64,000 nt of DNA from CAWAVN01 sp963825075 (GTDB lineage: Bacteria > Planctomycetota > Planctomycetia > Planctomycetales > Planctomycetaceae): NCBI GenBank assembly GCA_963825075.1, contig CAWGRX010000023.1, positions 62,001-126,000 of the forward strand, read 5' to 3'. The notes beneath the pieces are model-generated. The model saw only the letters and a list, made by a program, of their open reading frames with translations, had not been told where the DNA came from and made no database searches. The position numbers and the translations under genes are program-made. Below, in pieces: positions 34,046 through 42,613 of this stretch; position 1 is the first letter of the stretch, and each line of letters begins with the position of its first letter.

Positions 34046-35607
34046 CCGGCTTTGCGTTCGTGGGTTTGAGGATCAATCTTCCCGGTCGAACTCGAGGGAT
34101 GCGGCAGCGTGTTCGGCGATTCTTCGCGTCGCAATCGACTCAGAATCGCCGTCGTGGAGATACCCGGCACTTCGCCCAGCGGCTTGACCTGGCCGCCATA
34201 CGCTTCCACCAATTCCCAGCCCACGATCTCTTCGTGGGAATACGTCCCGCCTTTGACCAACAGGTCCGGCTTGAGCCGATCCAACACAGCATGCGGCGTG
34301 GCTTCATCGAAGATCACCACATAATCCACCGCCTCCAAAGCGGCCAGCATCGCCGCCCGCTGGTTTTGATCGAAGATCGGCCGGTCCGGGGCTTTGCCCA
34401 ACTGCCGGACGCTGGCGTCGCTGTTGATGGCGACGATCAGACAATCGCCTTCCTCGGCTGCCTGCTGAAGATAACTCGCATGGCCGATATGGAGGACATC
34501 GAAACAACCGTTGGTCAAAACAATCCGCTGGTTGAGCTTCCGCCGGGCATCGACATGCCGGGCCAACTCCTCGAGCGTGCAAATCTTCCCGGTCCGCCCG
34601 TGTTTGTGCGGATCGTGTGTGACGAGGTCGGTCAGAATCTCTTCCCGGCTAATCGAAACCACGCCGATTTGTTCGACCTCCAACCCGCCCGCAACGTTCG
34701 CGAGCCGGGCGAGATTCTCAGGCTCCACACCGGCGGCGGCTCCGATGCCGATCATCGCGAGCACCATGTCGCCCGCACCGGTGATGTCGTAAACTTCGCG
34801 TTTTCGCGTGGGGAACATTTCGCTCGCACCATCGCTCTTGGTTAAAGCGATGCCCTCGCTGTCGAGCGTCACGAAGGCGTATTCCAATTCCAACTCGGCG
34901 CACAAAACCCGCCCCGCGGCGAAGGCGTCTTTGGGCGTTTGAATCTCGCGTCCGGTGGCCCGGCGGGTTTCCAGGCGGTTGGGCGTGACGGCGGTCGCAC
35001 CCTGGTAGGACCCGCAATCGCCCGAACCCGGCGGATCGACGATCACCGGCACGCCGCATTCCTTAGCGCGGGCGATCACTTTCTGGGCGACCTCGCGCGT
35101 GCAGACGCCTTTGGCATAATCGGAAATCAAAACCGCCTGATAATCATCGAGGCACGCGAGCACGGCACTCAGCATGTCTTTCGCCAGATCGCTGGAAATT
35201 AGCGTGCGGACTTCGCGATCGACGCGGAGCATCTGATGCGGATGCCGATGTTGCGCCCTGCCGAGGTAGCGCTGCTTCATTGTGGTCGGGCGGTGCGAAT
35301 CGCAGACGACGCCCGTGCAATCCACGCCCCGGCGTTCGAGTTCCAGCCGGACCAATCGGCCTTCGAGATCGGTGCCGACGACGCCGGCCATCGTCACGTC
35401 CGCATCCAGTCCGCGGAGCAGATTGGCGACGTTCGCCGCCCCGCCGAGCCGGACTTCCTGCCGATCTTCGCGGAGCAAAATTACCGGGGCCTCCTGGCTG
35501 ATGCGCTCGGCATCGCCCCACACGTAGCGGTCGAGGATTAAATCCCCGATCACCAAAATCCGGGGCCGGCCCAGGTTTTGAACAATGTCAATCAGGTGGT
35601 GAGACAT
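34042..35607 (-). CDS. hldE: Bifunctional heptose 7-phosphate kinase / heptose 1-phosphate adenylyltransferase
   Basis: Makes ADP-heptose precursor for the LPS core. N-terminal ribokinase-like half: ILVIGDLILDRYVWGDAERIS, LGGAANVANLL, and the GAGD active site in YDITGAGDMVLAM near residue 265. C-terminal cytidylyltransferase-like half: LTNGCFDVLHIGHASYLQQA (HxGH nucleotide motif) near 380. 521 residues, the normal size for a fused HldE, with a Ser/Pro/Thr-rich tail of about 25 residues. First gene of the LPS block, coupled to waaF. Confidence 0.93.
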   Translation of the reverse strand: MSHHLIDIVQNLGRPRILVIGDLILDRYVWGDAERISQEAPVILLREDRQEVRLGGAANVANLLRGLDADVTMAGVVGTDLEGRLVRLELERRGVDCTGVVCDSHRPTTMKQRYLGRAQHRHPHQMLRVDREVRTLISSDLAKDMLSAVLACLDDYQAVLISDYAKGVCTREVAQKVIARAKECGVPVIVDPPGSGDCGSYQGATAVTPNRLETRRATGREIQTPKDAFAAGRVLCAELELEYAFVTLDSEGIALTKSDGASEMFPTRKREVYDITGAGDMVLAMIGIGAAAGVEPENLARLANVAGGLEVEQIGVVSISREEILTDLVTHDPHKHGRTGKICTLEELARHVDARRKLNQRIVLTNGCFDVLHIGHASYLQQAAEEGDCLIVAINSDASVRQLGKAPDRPIFDQNQRAAMLAALEAVDYVVIFDEATPHAVLDRLKPDLLVKGGTYSHEEIVGWELVEAYGGQVKPLGEVPGISTTAILSRLRREESPNTLPHPSSSTGKIDPQTHERKAG

Positions 35608-35633
35608 TGCGGACGATCCTTGTTCTTTTTATA

Positions 35634-35750
35634 GGCCACAAAGGGCGAACCGAGGGCACACAGGGGAAAGCATTTGAGCGGAGAGCCAATCCAGTCTTCC
35701 GGCTCTCGGCACTCCGCTCTTGGCTCTCGGCTCCTACACACTTTGTGGCC
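35634..35750. repeat. Element bounded by GGCCACAAAG inverted ends
   Basis: GGCCACAAAG at 35634-35643 and CTTTGTGGCC at 35741-35750 enclose three variants of GGCTCTCGG/CCGAGAGCC. It lies between divergent hldE and the YCF48 gene, in the 360-base gap that must hold their promoters. Confidence 0.6.
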
Positions 35751-35966
35751 TTTGCGCCGCAGAAATAGCCTATTTGCAATTCAAGCTTCCGGGATCGGCG
35801 GAACATCATTGCAGCCGCTCATTCATGAAAATCAAGCCGCGAATGATGGCAAGCCGGGCGAAATCGGTCAATCCCGAAATCGGCTCTATCGCCGGATGCC
35901 GATTTCGCTAAAATCCCTCGGATTTGTCTGTTGCATTTGGTCCGCGGAGATTTGAAGGAGCGAATC

Positions 35967-38900
35967 GTGCGAGAATTTCTATCTTCCATCCTCCATCCTC
36001 GATCCTCATGCTGGTTCCTGTTGACGATTGCGTTGATTGCAAGCAGCGGCATCGCCAATGCCCAGGTGCTGCCTGTGCAGGAAGATGCTTCGCTCCATGC
36101 CGTGCAATTCGTCGATGGCAAGATCGGTTGGGCGGCCGGGGATCACGGGGTGATCTGGCACACGGAGAACGGCGGCCAGTCTTGGGAGCTTGTGCCTTCG
36201 CCCGTCGATTGTCCGCTCTTGAGCATTTGCTTCCTCACCGACCGCGTGGGCTGGATCGCCGGCGGCGGCACGACGCCTCATACCCGCTTGAGCTATGGCG
36301 TCGTGCTGTTCACCAGCGACGGCGGCAAGTCCTGGCAGATCCTGGCCCGAGACACCGTGCCCACGCTGACCTACATCAAGTTCTTCGGATTGACACAAGG
36401 CATCGCCGTCGGCGAAAGCACGCTGGAACATCCCACCGGGATCCTCTTCACCGAAGACGGCGGCAAAACCTGGCTGCCAATCCCCGGCGAACGGCACTCC
36501 GGCTGGCGAACGGCGGAATTCCTCCAGCCCGAAGTGGGCATTGTCGGGGGACGAAGAGGACAAGTCAAACTCGTCGGCGGCGGGCGGCTGCTCGCGTCGC
36601 AATCGGGAACCGACGGCCTCAGGAACATCCACGCCGTCCGCGTGAACCGCGATGATGTCGGCTGGCTCGCGGGAGACGGCGGACTGTTGATGCAATCTGA
36701 CAACGGCGGCGTGTCCTGGCATCCGCCCGCCGGCAAACTGCCCCAAGCCGCCCAGAGCACGATCGACTTCCGAGCCATCGCCACGAAAGGAACGCACGTC
36801 TGGGTCGCGGGAAATCCCGGCAGCGTGGTTTGGCATTCGCCCGACAACGGCCGGACCTGGCAAAAGCAATTCACGGGCGGGCCCTTGCCCATTTCCGCGA
36901 TGACCTTCACCTCCGAAACCACCGGCTGGGCAGTCGGCGCGATGGGCCGCATGCTCTGGACCGGCGACGGCGGCCAAACCTGGCGGACGATCCGCGGCGA
37001 ACACCGCCGGGCCGCGTTACTGGTCCTCTCCGCCCGGCCTGAAGGGGTTCCGTTCGCCTTGCTCACCAAACTCAGCGGCGATGAAGGCTACCGCAGCGCG
37101 GTGTATCTTCCCGCCCGCCGGGATCTCGGTGCGGACGCAGACGACTTCGCGAGTCTTGATCTCAACCTCTCCGAAGCCGTCTCCGTCGCGGGGGGTTCCT
37201 ACGCCGAAACCAGTTGGCAACTGCCGCTGGTCGTGCCGGGCCTTGAAAAGAATTTCGAACGCCTCCTCGCCGACTGGAACGCCCGCACGGAAAACAAATT
37301 CGCGAACGTATTCCTCGAAGATTTGGTCGAGCAGATCCGCACCTGGCGGCCGGATGTCGTCGTGCTCGATGACTGCCCTAAAGAGGATGCCCTTACCAAG
37401 CTTCTCCACGACGCGATCACTCGCGCGGTCGAGCAAGCCGGCGATCCTACCCAGCACATCGCCCAACAAGAACAAGCCGGCCTCCGGCCTTGGCAAGTGC
37501 GAAAAATCTACCAGCAACTGCCGCCCGGCAGCGGGGGGGAGACGCATCTCGATCTCCACGAATATCTCTCTCGCCTGAAAACCTCGCTGCAAACCGCCAG
37601 CACCTTCGCCCGAGCCAAATTGGTCCCTGTGGACGCCGTGGTTCCCACCCGCGAAGCCTACCGCCTGATCTTCGATCACGCACAAAAGGAAAACTCGCAA
37701 ACTCGTCGAGGGGACTTTTTCGCGGGATTGTCGATTCCACCCGGTTCGCCGGCCCGCAGGGTCTTGTTGCCGATCGATCCGCAGCAAGACGCCGACCGCC
37801 GGGAGGTGATGAAACGCCAACGCAACTTCCATGCGTATGCCGAGCGGATGATGCACGACTCCCGCTTTGCGTCGCAGGTCATCGCCCAACTTCGACAAGT
37901 CACGGCGGGCATGACGAAACAAGAAGCCGCGCTCGAACTGGCCCGGCTCGCGGAGGATTACCGCCGGCAATCCCGCTGGGATCTCGTGGAATCCACATTG
38001 GTCGAACTCGTCGAGCAATACCCCCACGAACCCGTGGCCCAGGATGCGATGCGGTGGCTGTTTCAACTTTGGACCGCGGCCGAGCCCGCCTGGCAGCGAT
38101 CGCGGAAGGATTCGGTCACCCGGGGAACTCTCCAATCCGATCCGGGGGCCATCGAGGCCCGCATCAACCAGGCCCTCGCCAAAGCCGCCGGGCTGCAAGT
38201 TCAAACGGCGAAATACGAACAACCGGCCACAGGCCCCGATCCGGTAAAATTTGTCGCCGGTGCCGGATCGATGCAAATTACCAAGGAGACTGATTGGCGG
38301 ACCGGAACCGTGGCGAATTGGCAGCAACAAGCCGTGCAAATGGCGGCATTGATCCGACAAACGTCGCCCCCGCTATTCCTGACGCCGGAGGTTCAATTCC
38401 CCCTGGCCGCCCTCATGAGGCAGCGGGGGGTCTATCGGCTCTCGGACAGTTACTACCGCCGGTTTCAAAGGCTCGGCGATGAGGATCGATGGAAGAGCGT
38501 CGCGGCGGGGGAGCTTTGGTTGGTCAATCCGCTCGCTGAGCCGCCGAAGCCGATCGTGCAATGTCTTCCCACAAACCATCGCCCGCGGCTGGACGGCGTG
38601 CTGGCCGAACCCTGCTGGCAAGCCGCGAAAATCCTCCCGCTCAAAAACCCAAGCGGACAACAACACATCACGGACTCCACAGTGGCGGGTGAAGATGGGT
38701 TCATGATGCTCTGCCGCGACAAGGAGTACCTTTATATCGCTGCGAGCATTCCCCGCACCGCGCATGTTCCGGACGAAGGCGTTCAGCTTGGCGGCCGCAC
38801 GCACGATGCGGACTTGTCGCTCTATGATCGATTGGCGCTCGCCATTGATGTGGACCGCGACTATGCCACCTGGTACACCTTGGAAGTGGACCAGCGCGGC

Positions 38901-39155
38901 TGGACGCGGGACACATGTTGGAACGACCTGGGTTGGGATCCCAAATGGTACGTCGCGGCCGAGGCCGACGAAAAACGCTGGCGAATCGAAGCGGCGATCC
39001 CGTTCAAAGAACTCGTTCCCGCCGCCCCCGCGCCGGGCGCGACCTGGGCCATCGGCATCGTCCGCATCATGCCGGCGGTCGGGCTTCAAGGCTGGCCCCA
39101 AGCCGCGGGTTCCCAACCGAAGCCGGAATCGTTCGGCTTGCTGCGATTTGAATAA
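35967..39155 (+). CDS. Exported YCF48/BNR-like beta-propeller protein with C-terminal CBM9-like domain
   Basis: Large secreted protein of about 1060 residues. GTG start has AAGGAG six bases upstream; a more upstream ATG at 35931 is less likely. The signal peptide (VREFLSSILHPRSSCWFLLTI..NAQ) is partly encoded by a GAGGATGGAGG-family repeat. Residues about 30-370 hold repeated YCF48/BNR blades (WAAGDHGVIWHTENGGQSW, FTEDGGKTWLPI, WLAGDGGLLMQSDNGGVSW, WTGDGGQTWRTI). The centre is helical with a PIG-L-like stretch (WRPDVVVLDDCPKED). The last 200 residues resemble a CBM9-like carbohydrate-binding fold (LDGVLAEPCWQAAK; DRLALAIDVDRDYATWYTLEVDQRG). Function unknown; likely surface carbohydrate binding. 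Confidence 0.75.
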   Translation: MREFLSSILHPRSSCWFLLTIALIASSGIANAQVLPVQEDASLHAVQFVDGKIGWAAGDHGVIWHTENGGQSWELVPSPVDCPLLSICFLTDRVGWIAGGGTTPHTRLSYGVVLFTSDGGKSWQILARDTVPTLTYIKFFGLTQGIAVGESTLEHPTGILFTEDGGKTWLPIPGERHSGWRTAEFLQPEVGIVGGRRGQVKLVGGGRLLASQSGTDGLRNIHAVRVNRDDVGWLAGDGGLLMQSDNGGVSWHPPAGKLPQAAQSTIDFRAIATKGTHVWVAGNPGSVVWHSPDNGRTWQKQFTGGPLPISAMTFTSETTGWAVGAMGRMLWTGDGGQTWRTIRGEHRRAALLVLSARPEGVPFALLTKLSGDEGYRSAVYLPARRDLGADADDFASLDLNLSEAVSVAGGSYAETSWQLPLVVPGLEKNFERLLADWNARTENKFANVFLEDLVEQIRTWRPDVVVLDDCPKEDALTKLLHDAITRAVEQAGDPTQHIAQQEQAGLRPWQVRKIYQQLPPGSGGETHLDLHEYLSRLKTSLQTASTFARAKLVPVDAVVPTREAYRLIFDHAQKENSQTRRGDFFAGLSIPPGSPARRVLLPIDPQQDADRREVMKRQRNFHAYAERMMHDSRFASQVIAQLRQVTAGMTKQEAALELARLAEDYRRQSRWDLVESTLVELVEQYPHEPVAQDAMRWLFQLWTAAEPAWQRSRKDSVTRGTLQSDPGAIEARINQALAKAAGLQVQTAKYEQPATGPDPVKFVAGAGSMQITKETDWRTGTVANWQQQAVQMAALIRQTSPPLFLTPEVQFPLAALMRQRGVYRLSDSYYRRFQRLGDEDRWKSVAAGELWLVNPLAEPPKPIVQCLPTNHRPRLDGVLAEPCWQAAKILPLKNPSGQQHITDSTVAGEDGFMMLCRDKEYLYIAASIPRTAHVPDEGVQLGGRTHDADLSLYDRLALAIDVDRDYATWYTLEVDQRGWTRDTCWNDLGWDPKWYVAAEADEKRWRIEAAIPFKELVPAAPAPGATWAIGIVRIMPAVGLQGWPQAAGSQPKPESFGLLRFE

Positions 39156-39269
39156 AACACAGCACACAACACGCCGCAACCCAAAGGGGACCATTCGAAA
39201 CAAATCGCAAATCCCAACGATGGAAGCCATTCAGATGCCGGGATTGAACCTTACCGCGAAGCGGCTGGC

Positions 39270-40615
39270 ACCGTTTGATCATTAAATGTCTGATTTTGAT
39301 GTTTGATGAAAAAGCATGATTTGCGATGATAGGGGCCTTAACATATCGCCTTTTCATTTGGAGACCAAGGATGGCAAGTTCGACGATCGAGTGGATTGAC
39401 GAAGACTCGAAGACGCACATGCGGAATTTCTACAATACGCTGTCGGAGAAAGACAAAAGGCGGTACGCGGCGGTGGAGGCGAAGCGGTTGGGGCATGGGG
39501 GGATCGAATATGTTGCGAAAATCCTCGACTGTGCGACGAAAACCATCAGCCGGGGAATCCGAGAACTCGATTCGCTGGAGGATGATCCGGTGGCAGGCCG
39601 GGTGCGGCGCCGGGGAGCCGGTCGAAAAAAAACATAGCCCCCGATTCCGAAGTGGAACAAAACCTGAATTCGCTCACCGAAACACGCACCGCCGGCGATC
39701 CGGACAACCCAGACATCCGCTTTACGGACCTGACGCCAACGCGTCTGGAGCAGGAGCTTCTGGCGATGGGAACACCAGCGGGTGACGATGCGATCCGACA
39801 AGGGATGGACGAACATAACCTGCGTCTGAGGAAAATTCGGAAAGTGAAGGCCGGAGGTCAGTCTCCCGACCGAGAGGCCCAGTTTCAGAACATTGCTCAG
39901 CTCATCGAGGATTACCGACAAGCTGGAAACCCATATTTTTCCGTGGATACCAAAGCCAAAGAGTTTCAAGGTCAACTGTTTCGCCAAGGCCGGGTTCGTT
40001 GCACCGAAGCCTTCGAAGCTTTTGATCATGACTTTCCCAGTTGGGCCGACGGCGTGATTATTCCGCATGGCATTTATGATCCCGTTCGCAATCGCGGGCA
40101 CATGAATGTCGGCCTCTCCCACGACACGACCGAGTTCGCTTGTGACAGTTTCCAGTGGTACTGGAATCGAATTGGACGTCAGAGTTATCCCGATGCGGAC
40201 TCGATTTTGCTGCTTGTGGATTGTGGAGGCAGTAATTCCGCGGCAAAGTATATTTTCAAACACGACCTGCAGGCGGTTGTCAATCAGATCGGCGTTGAGA
40301 TCCGCGTGGCTCACTATCCCAGCTACTGTTCGAAATACAACCTCATCGAACGGCGATTCTTTCCCCATGTTAGCCGCGCCTGTACCGGCATGCTCTTTGA
40401 TACGTTGGAACGAGCCGTGGAGTTGATGCGTAAGACCTCGACTTCGACGGGGCTCAAAACAACCGTAAATGTCATTCGCAAAATCTACGAGACCGGACGC
40501 AATGCGACCGAGGCCATCAAAGAAGCCATCCGCTCAACCATCTGTTTCCATGAAACCCTGCCAAAATGGAATTACACCATTAAACCCCAAATCGGACACT
40601 AATTGACCGAACGGT
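39270..40615 (+). mobile_element. ISAzo13-like insertion sequence with 39-bp imperfect inverted ends
   Basis: Left end at 39270 (ACCGTTTGATCATTAAATGT and onward) and the reverse complement of the right end at 40615 (ACCGTTCGGTCAATTAGTGT and onward) match at 29 of 39 positions by direct comparison. Between them lies one transposase gene in two frames. No target duplication could be made out. The right end is only 16 bases before the start of the GNAT gene. Confidence 0.8.
39371..40602 (+). CDS. ISAzo13-like transposase, needs a -1 frameshift at an A8 run
   Basis: First frame 39371-39637 (ATG after GGAGACCAAGG) encodes a helix-turn-helix N-terminal part: MASSTIEWIDEDSKTHMRN, GHGGIEYVAKILDCATKTISRGI. 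It ends GAGRKKT at a TAG. A -1 slip on A_AAA_AAA (39625-39631) continues in the second frame as RKKNIAPDSEVEQNLNSL and gives a full DDE domain to 40602, with Asp in FDHDFPSW, LLLVDCGGSN and the late NLIERRFFP, as in IS630/ISAzo13-type transposases. Total about 410 residues. Programmed -1 frameshifting at A-rich runs is common in IS transposases. Confidence 0.8.
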
Positions 40616-40631
40616 CCTAAGACAGGTTCGC

Positions 40632-41567
40632 ATGACGCAGATTCCCCCGCTCGATTGCCATTCCGCTTCTTCCGAAGAACGCATTCAGGCGTTTCAGAAT
40701 GTGTTTGACGTTTGGCCGCACGCTTTGGCCTTAAAAGAGCATCTGACGAAACGCCTGGCTTCGACGCAACATCAGCGGGCGGAGTGGTTCGTCGGCTGTC
40801 TGGGCGAACGGGTGGTGACCGCGTTAGGTTGCTATCCGTTGCGGTTTCATCTTCACGGGGAACGGATGGAAGGCTTTGCGATCGGGTCGGTGCATACCGT
40901 CCCCGATTGCCGGGGCCGAGGTTTTGCCCCTCGCTTGTTGGATTGGGTGGAACAACACCAGGCGAAACAAAACCGCCTACTGGGAATACTATTCTCGGAC
41001 ATCCCCGTAGATTATTACGCCCGGCTGGGCTATGTCACGTGTCCCGCTTGGGAAGGTCGGCTGGATCTAGAAACCTTAAACACGATTCCGCACACTCCTC
41101 TGAACCTTGCCCCATTCGATCCCATGAAAGAGATCGCAAGCCTCCAAGAAACGTACACTCGCCGGCACGCGGCACTTCCTTTTGCCATTGCCCGGACCGA
41201 GGACTACTGGGATTATCTGATTCGCAAGTCACCGACGAATCTGTACTATTGGGTGCTCGATGCACAGAACCGGCAACAAGGCTACGTGTGCCTGAAGCCG
41301 GACGGTCGCGAGATTGTCATCGAAGATTTTGCCCTTGCAGAGGAATTGGAACCTCAGTTGATTTCCGCAGTCCTAAGACATACCCAAGCCGCCGGCTTTC
41401 ACCAGGTGGGAGGCTGGCTGCCGGAGACCCCGGCTTTTGCGGACGTGTTTTCGCTCACGCCGCGACCGACCGAGCAAACGATGCTGAAAATGCTCCGCGG
41501 CGCGCGAAAAATCGATCCCGAACTGCGGCGAGCCGCCAGCCGCCTTCACGAGATCGATCATGTGTAG
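40632..41567 (+). CDS. GNAT family N-acetyltransferase (Eis-like)
   Basis: Acetyl-CoA dependent acyltransferase. N-terminal GNAT domain with the acetyl-CoA loop VHTVPDCRGRGFAPRLLDW near residues 95-115 (R/QxxGxG/A pattern) and the IDVDYYARLGY-type core SDIPVDYYARLGYVTCP near 137. A second, weaker GNAT-like half follows, giving 311 residues, like the two-domain Eis branch. Substrate unknown. The ISAzo13-like element ends 16 bases before the ATG, so native upstream signals are gone. Confidence 0.75.
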   Translation: MTQIPPLDCHSASSEERIQAFQNVFDVWPHALALKEHLTKRLASTQHQRAEWFVGCLGERVVTALGCYPLRFHLHGERMEGFAIGSVHTVPDCRGRGFAPRLLDWVEQHQAKQNRLLGILFSDIPVDYYARLGYVTCPAWEGRLDLETLNTIPHTPLNLAPFDPMKEIASLQETYTRRHAALPFAIARTEDYWDYLIRKSPTNLYYWVLDAQNRQQGYVCLKPDGREIVIEDFALAEELEPQLISAVLRHTQAAGFHQVGGWLPETPAFADVFSLTPRPTEQTMLKMLRGARKIDPELRRAASRLHEIDHV

Positions 41568-41592
41568 TTAAGTTAACTCCCGACCGGTGAGG

Positions 41593-42084
41593 TTACCGCA
41601 AGGTCCAGCGGCCCGTTTTTTCGTTAAAGTTGAACGTCTTGCCTGCCCTGCGGTCGTTATACAGCGATTGGTACAGCGGGCTTTTGAAGTTTTTGGAGTT
41701 ACTGTTGTAGCCGCTGGCGAGGATCCGGTCCGCGAGTTCGTTCAAGGTCAAGCCTTTCGGCTCATTGCTCAAAATTTCCTTGGCGTATTGCTTCGCGGAT
41801 TTCGTGTTTTTCGCGCGTTTGACTTTGCCTTTCCGGGAGACTTTTTTCTTCTTCGTACCGTAACCCGCAGCCGCCCCGCGGGCGGTTTTCTTGGCGACGG
41901 ATTTCTTCTTCCGGCGCCGGCCTTCGGTCTCCTGGATTTTCCGGTCCAGTTCGCTCAATTGCTTTTGAAGTTCCGCCCGCTGGGATTTCAATTCGCTCAG
42001 TTCCGAGGATTTCTCGTCCATCAAGGCTTTCAATTGAGCAATCGAAAGCTCGTCGGGTTTTCGGGCGCGTTTTTTCTTGGCCAT
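41593..42084 (-). CDS. Lys-rich coiled coil protein with C-terminal HARE-HTH-like domain
   Basis: Probably nucleic-acid binding. Residues 1-55 are a predicted coiled coil (LKALMDEKSSELSELKSQRAELQKQLSELDRKI), 57-95 a very basic linker (RRRKKKSVAKKTARG, TKKKKVSRKGKVKRAKN), and 100-163 match the HARE winged-helix pattern: SAKQYAKEILSNEPKGLTLNELADRI, NSKNFKSPLYQSLYN, and a final FNFNEKTGRWTLR beta strand. The HARE domain occurs in eukaryotic RNA polymerase delta/ASXL and in bacterial RpoE. A nucleoid-associated role is an inference. Confidence 0.7.
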   Translation of the reverse strand: MAKKKRARKPDELSIAQLKALMDEKSSELSELKSQRAELQKQLSELDRKIQETEGRRRKKKSVAKKTARGAAAGYGTKKKKVSRKGKVKRAKNTKSAKQYAKEILSNEPKGLTLNELADRILASGYNSNSKNFKSPLYQSLYNDRRAGKTFNFNEKTGRWTLR

Positions 42085-42613
42085 GATCGCTTTCTTCTAG
42101 TTGGGAGTTGCCGAGGGGAAAAAGAACATCCACACGCTTCAAGTACTGAGATCACAAAATGCCGTTGTCTGTTCCACTATTAGCCTTTAACGTCGTTCTA
42201 CTCTAAATTGTAAGAATTACAATAGTAGTTGAGTTAAATCGTATCAAGTGCCAGCGTGAACTCATCTTGTAAAAAAGATCTAAGTCAGATAGTCTCCTGG
42301 CTTTTAATTCGCTTGCTACACCTAGTCAACTTTGCAGAGCCCTTCGGGCCATCCGAATCTGTTTCGGGAAATTCGATGAATACTTTCCTGAGCCGCGCAG
42401 GCATCTGCCGGCTCACGCAGGCAGCAAAATGCTGCCGCCGCGTCGCGGCTGAAATTCAGATCGGTTGGAAACTTTTGGCAAAAACAAAGAGATCGACTTT
42501 CGTGAAACACGCCGTCGTTCAATCATCACGACAACAAAACACGTCTCTTTTCCTTGAAATGATTTTGGAAGGGAAGCATGGCGTTTGCAGCTTGACCTCC
42601 TGACTCGATCAAT
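42085..42613. other. About 530 bases without a supported gene
   Basis: AT-richer than the surroundings. A 115-residue frame (42256-42603 plus) has no recognisable domain and no ribosome-binding site and is not called. Contains a likely promoter region for the SGNH gene. Confidence 0.4.

Noticed and set aside
42256..42603. 115-codon plus-strand frame
   Set aside because: No ribosome-binding site, no domain, AT-rich region with unlike codon use.
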